NCBI GenBank assembly: GCA_002400805.1
Contig: NVRG01000065.1
Location: 1 to 7,271 of the forward strand
Direction: 5' to 3'
Length of the DNA: 7,271 nucleotides
Source of the DNA: Gammaproteobacteria bacterium
GTDB lineage: Bacteria > Pseudomonadota > Gammaproteobacteria > Nitrosococcales > Methylophagaceae
Below are positions 6,665 through 7,271 of this stretch, piece by piece. The notes under the pieces are model-generated. The model had not been told where the DNA came from, did not search any database, and saw nothing but the letters and a program-made list of their open reading frames with translations. The translations under genes and the position numbers were made by a program. Position 1 is the stretch's first letter; every line of letters starts with the position of its first letter.

Positions 6665-7042
6665 ATGCCCACGGAAAGTCAAAACGAACGACGTCGATTC
6701 AGTCGTATTCCATTTCATGTTGAAGCTAATATTCAATCTGAAACAGGGGAAACATACCTTAACTGTGAAGTCATTGATATTTCGCTAAATGGTTTACTCA
6801 TCGTCAAACCGAGTAATTGGGCCAGCAAAGATTCTGCTCCCCATCAAGTAGAATTATTACTTGAGAATGGTCTAACGGTTATCAATATGAATACAGCCGT
6901 TGCACATATTGATGACACTTCCGTTGGTTTTATTTGTAAGCATATTGATTTGACCAGTATCAGTCACCTCAAACGCCTCATTGAACTTAATCTCGGAGAT
7001 GAAGACTTATTACAACGTGAACTGTCAGCCCTAATCCACTAA
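6665..7042 (+). CDS. PilZ-domain cyclic-di-GMP-binding protein, MapZ (PA4608)-like
   Basis: A single-domain PilZ receptor of 125 residues. It shows both cyclic-di-GMP-binding signatures: RxxxR at R10-R14 within ERRRFSR, and DxSxxG at D38-G43 (DISLNG). The C-terminal helix region HIDLTSISHLKRLIELNLGD, followed by EDLLQREL, is very close to what I recall of Pseudomonas PA4608 (MapZ). That protein binds the chemoreceptor methyltransferase CheR1 in a cyclic-di-GMP-dependent way. Similarity along the whole length, with the same size and the same neighbour (radA), makes orthology likely. The CheR partnership in this organism is inference. The stop codon overlaps the end of radA on the opposite strand by 4 bp, so there is no room for an intergenic terminator. 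Confidence 0.93.
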   Translation: MPTESQNERRRFSRIPFHVEANIQSETGETYLNCEVIDISLNGLLIVKPSNWASKDSAPHQVELLLENGLTVINMNTAVAHIDDTSVGFICKHIDLTSISHLKRLIELNLGDEDLLQRELSALIH

Positions 7043-7271
7043 TCAGCGTTTTTTAATGCGTCAATTGCCTCACCCAAATGTTGGACTGGGATAATAGTCA
7101 TACCTTTAATCGGTTTTCTTGGCGCATTTGCAGTCGGCACAATAGCATGAGAAAAACCATGTTTTCCTGCATCGCGTATGCGATCTTCTCCCGCTTGAAC
7201 CGGGCGTATTTCACCGGTTAAACCGACTTCACCAAATAATACCCAATCACGTGGAATAGGTCTGTTTCGCA
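7039..7271 (-). CDS. radA: DNA repair protein RadA (Sms), C-terminal part (cut by window edge)
   Basis: RadA is a RecA-like ATPase that promotes branch migration of recombination intermediates. Only the last 76 complete codons are visible, ending in a TAG at 7041-7039. They form the end of the Lon-protease-like C-terminal domain: WVLFGEVGLTGEIRPVQAGE, then DRIRDAGKHGFSHAIVPTAN, then GMTIIPVQHLGEAIDAL. This matches E. coli RadA closely. The N-terminal zinc finger, Walker motifs and KNRFG motif lie outside the window. The gene converges on the PilZ gene with a 4-bp overlap. Confidence 0.95.
   Translation of the reverse strand, partial: RNRPIPRDWVLFGEVGLTGEIRPVQAGEDRIRDAGKHGFSHAIVPTANAPRKPIKGMTIIPVQHLGEAIDALKNAD

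Overview
The window reads as a stretch of ordinary, conserved gammaproteobacterial chromosome with moderate to low GC and no phage, transposon, CRISPR or defence genes. The evidence is an A-type RNase P RNA, the mraZ-rsmH-ftsL start of the division and cell-wall cluster, an rsmI gene diverging from lpoA-yraN and a BON lipoprotein, and a PilZ protein that closely resembles Pseudomonas PA4608 (MapZ) placed tail to tail with radA. The order rnpB / rsmI / lpoA / yraN / BON beside mraZ is, from memory, that of pseudomonads. The base composition is far more AT-rich than Pseudomonas, so another gammaproteobacterial lineage is more likely (a Methylophaga-like or other Thiotrichales-type organism is a guess, not a conclusion).

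Layout. Positions 1-1554 on the minus strand hold ftsL (only its first 52 codons), rsmH and mraZ, packed as one operon. The operon is driven by a near-consensus sigma70 promoter at 1612-1640, with 10-bp-phased MraZ boxes around the start of transcription. Next comes an AT-rich gap of about 270 bp without genes, then rnpB (minus, about 1908-2276), then rsmI (minus, 2298-3146). A 94-bp divergent region separates rsmI from the plus-strand run lpoA (3241-5139), yraN (5139-5498) and a dolP/yraP-like two-BON lipoprotein (5560-6132). A strong hairpin closes that run. hemJ (minus, 6175-6600) lies beyond it, diverging from a MapZ-like PilZ gene (plus, 6665-7042). The window ends in the C-terminus of radA (minus, 7039-7271).

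Function. Most genes serve envelope growth or translation. RsmI and RsmH methylate the same nucleotide, C1402 of 16S rRNA, and rnpB matures tRNAs. FtsL belongs to the divisome, LpoA activates PBP1A, and the DolP-like protein supports outer-membrane integrity. HemJ makes protoporphyrin, the PilZ protein reads cyclic-di-GMP, and RadA acts in recombination.

I found no undescribed system. The points most worth a second look are the MraZ operator array, an extra small helix between P16 and P17 of the RNase P RNA, the absence of a diaA/gmhA gene between yraN and the BON gene, the missing Shine-Dalgarno of lpoA, and two mutually exclusive inverted repeats after the BON gene.
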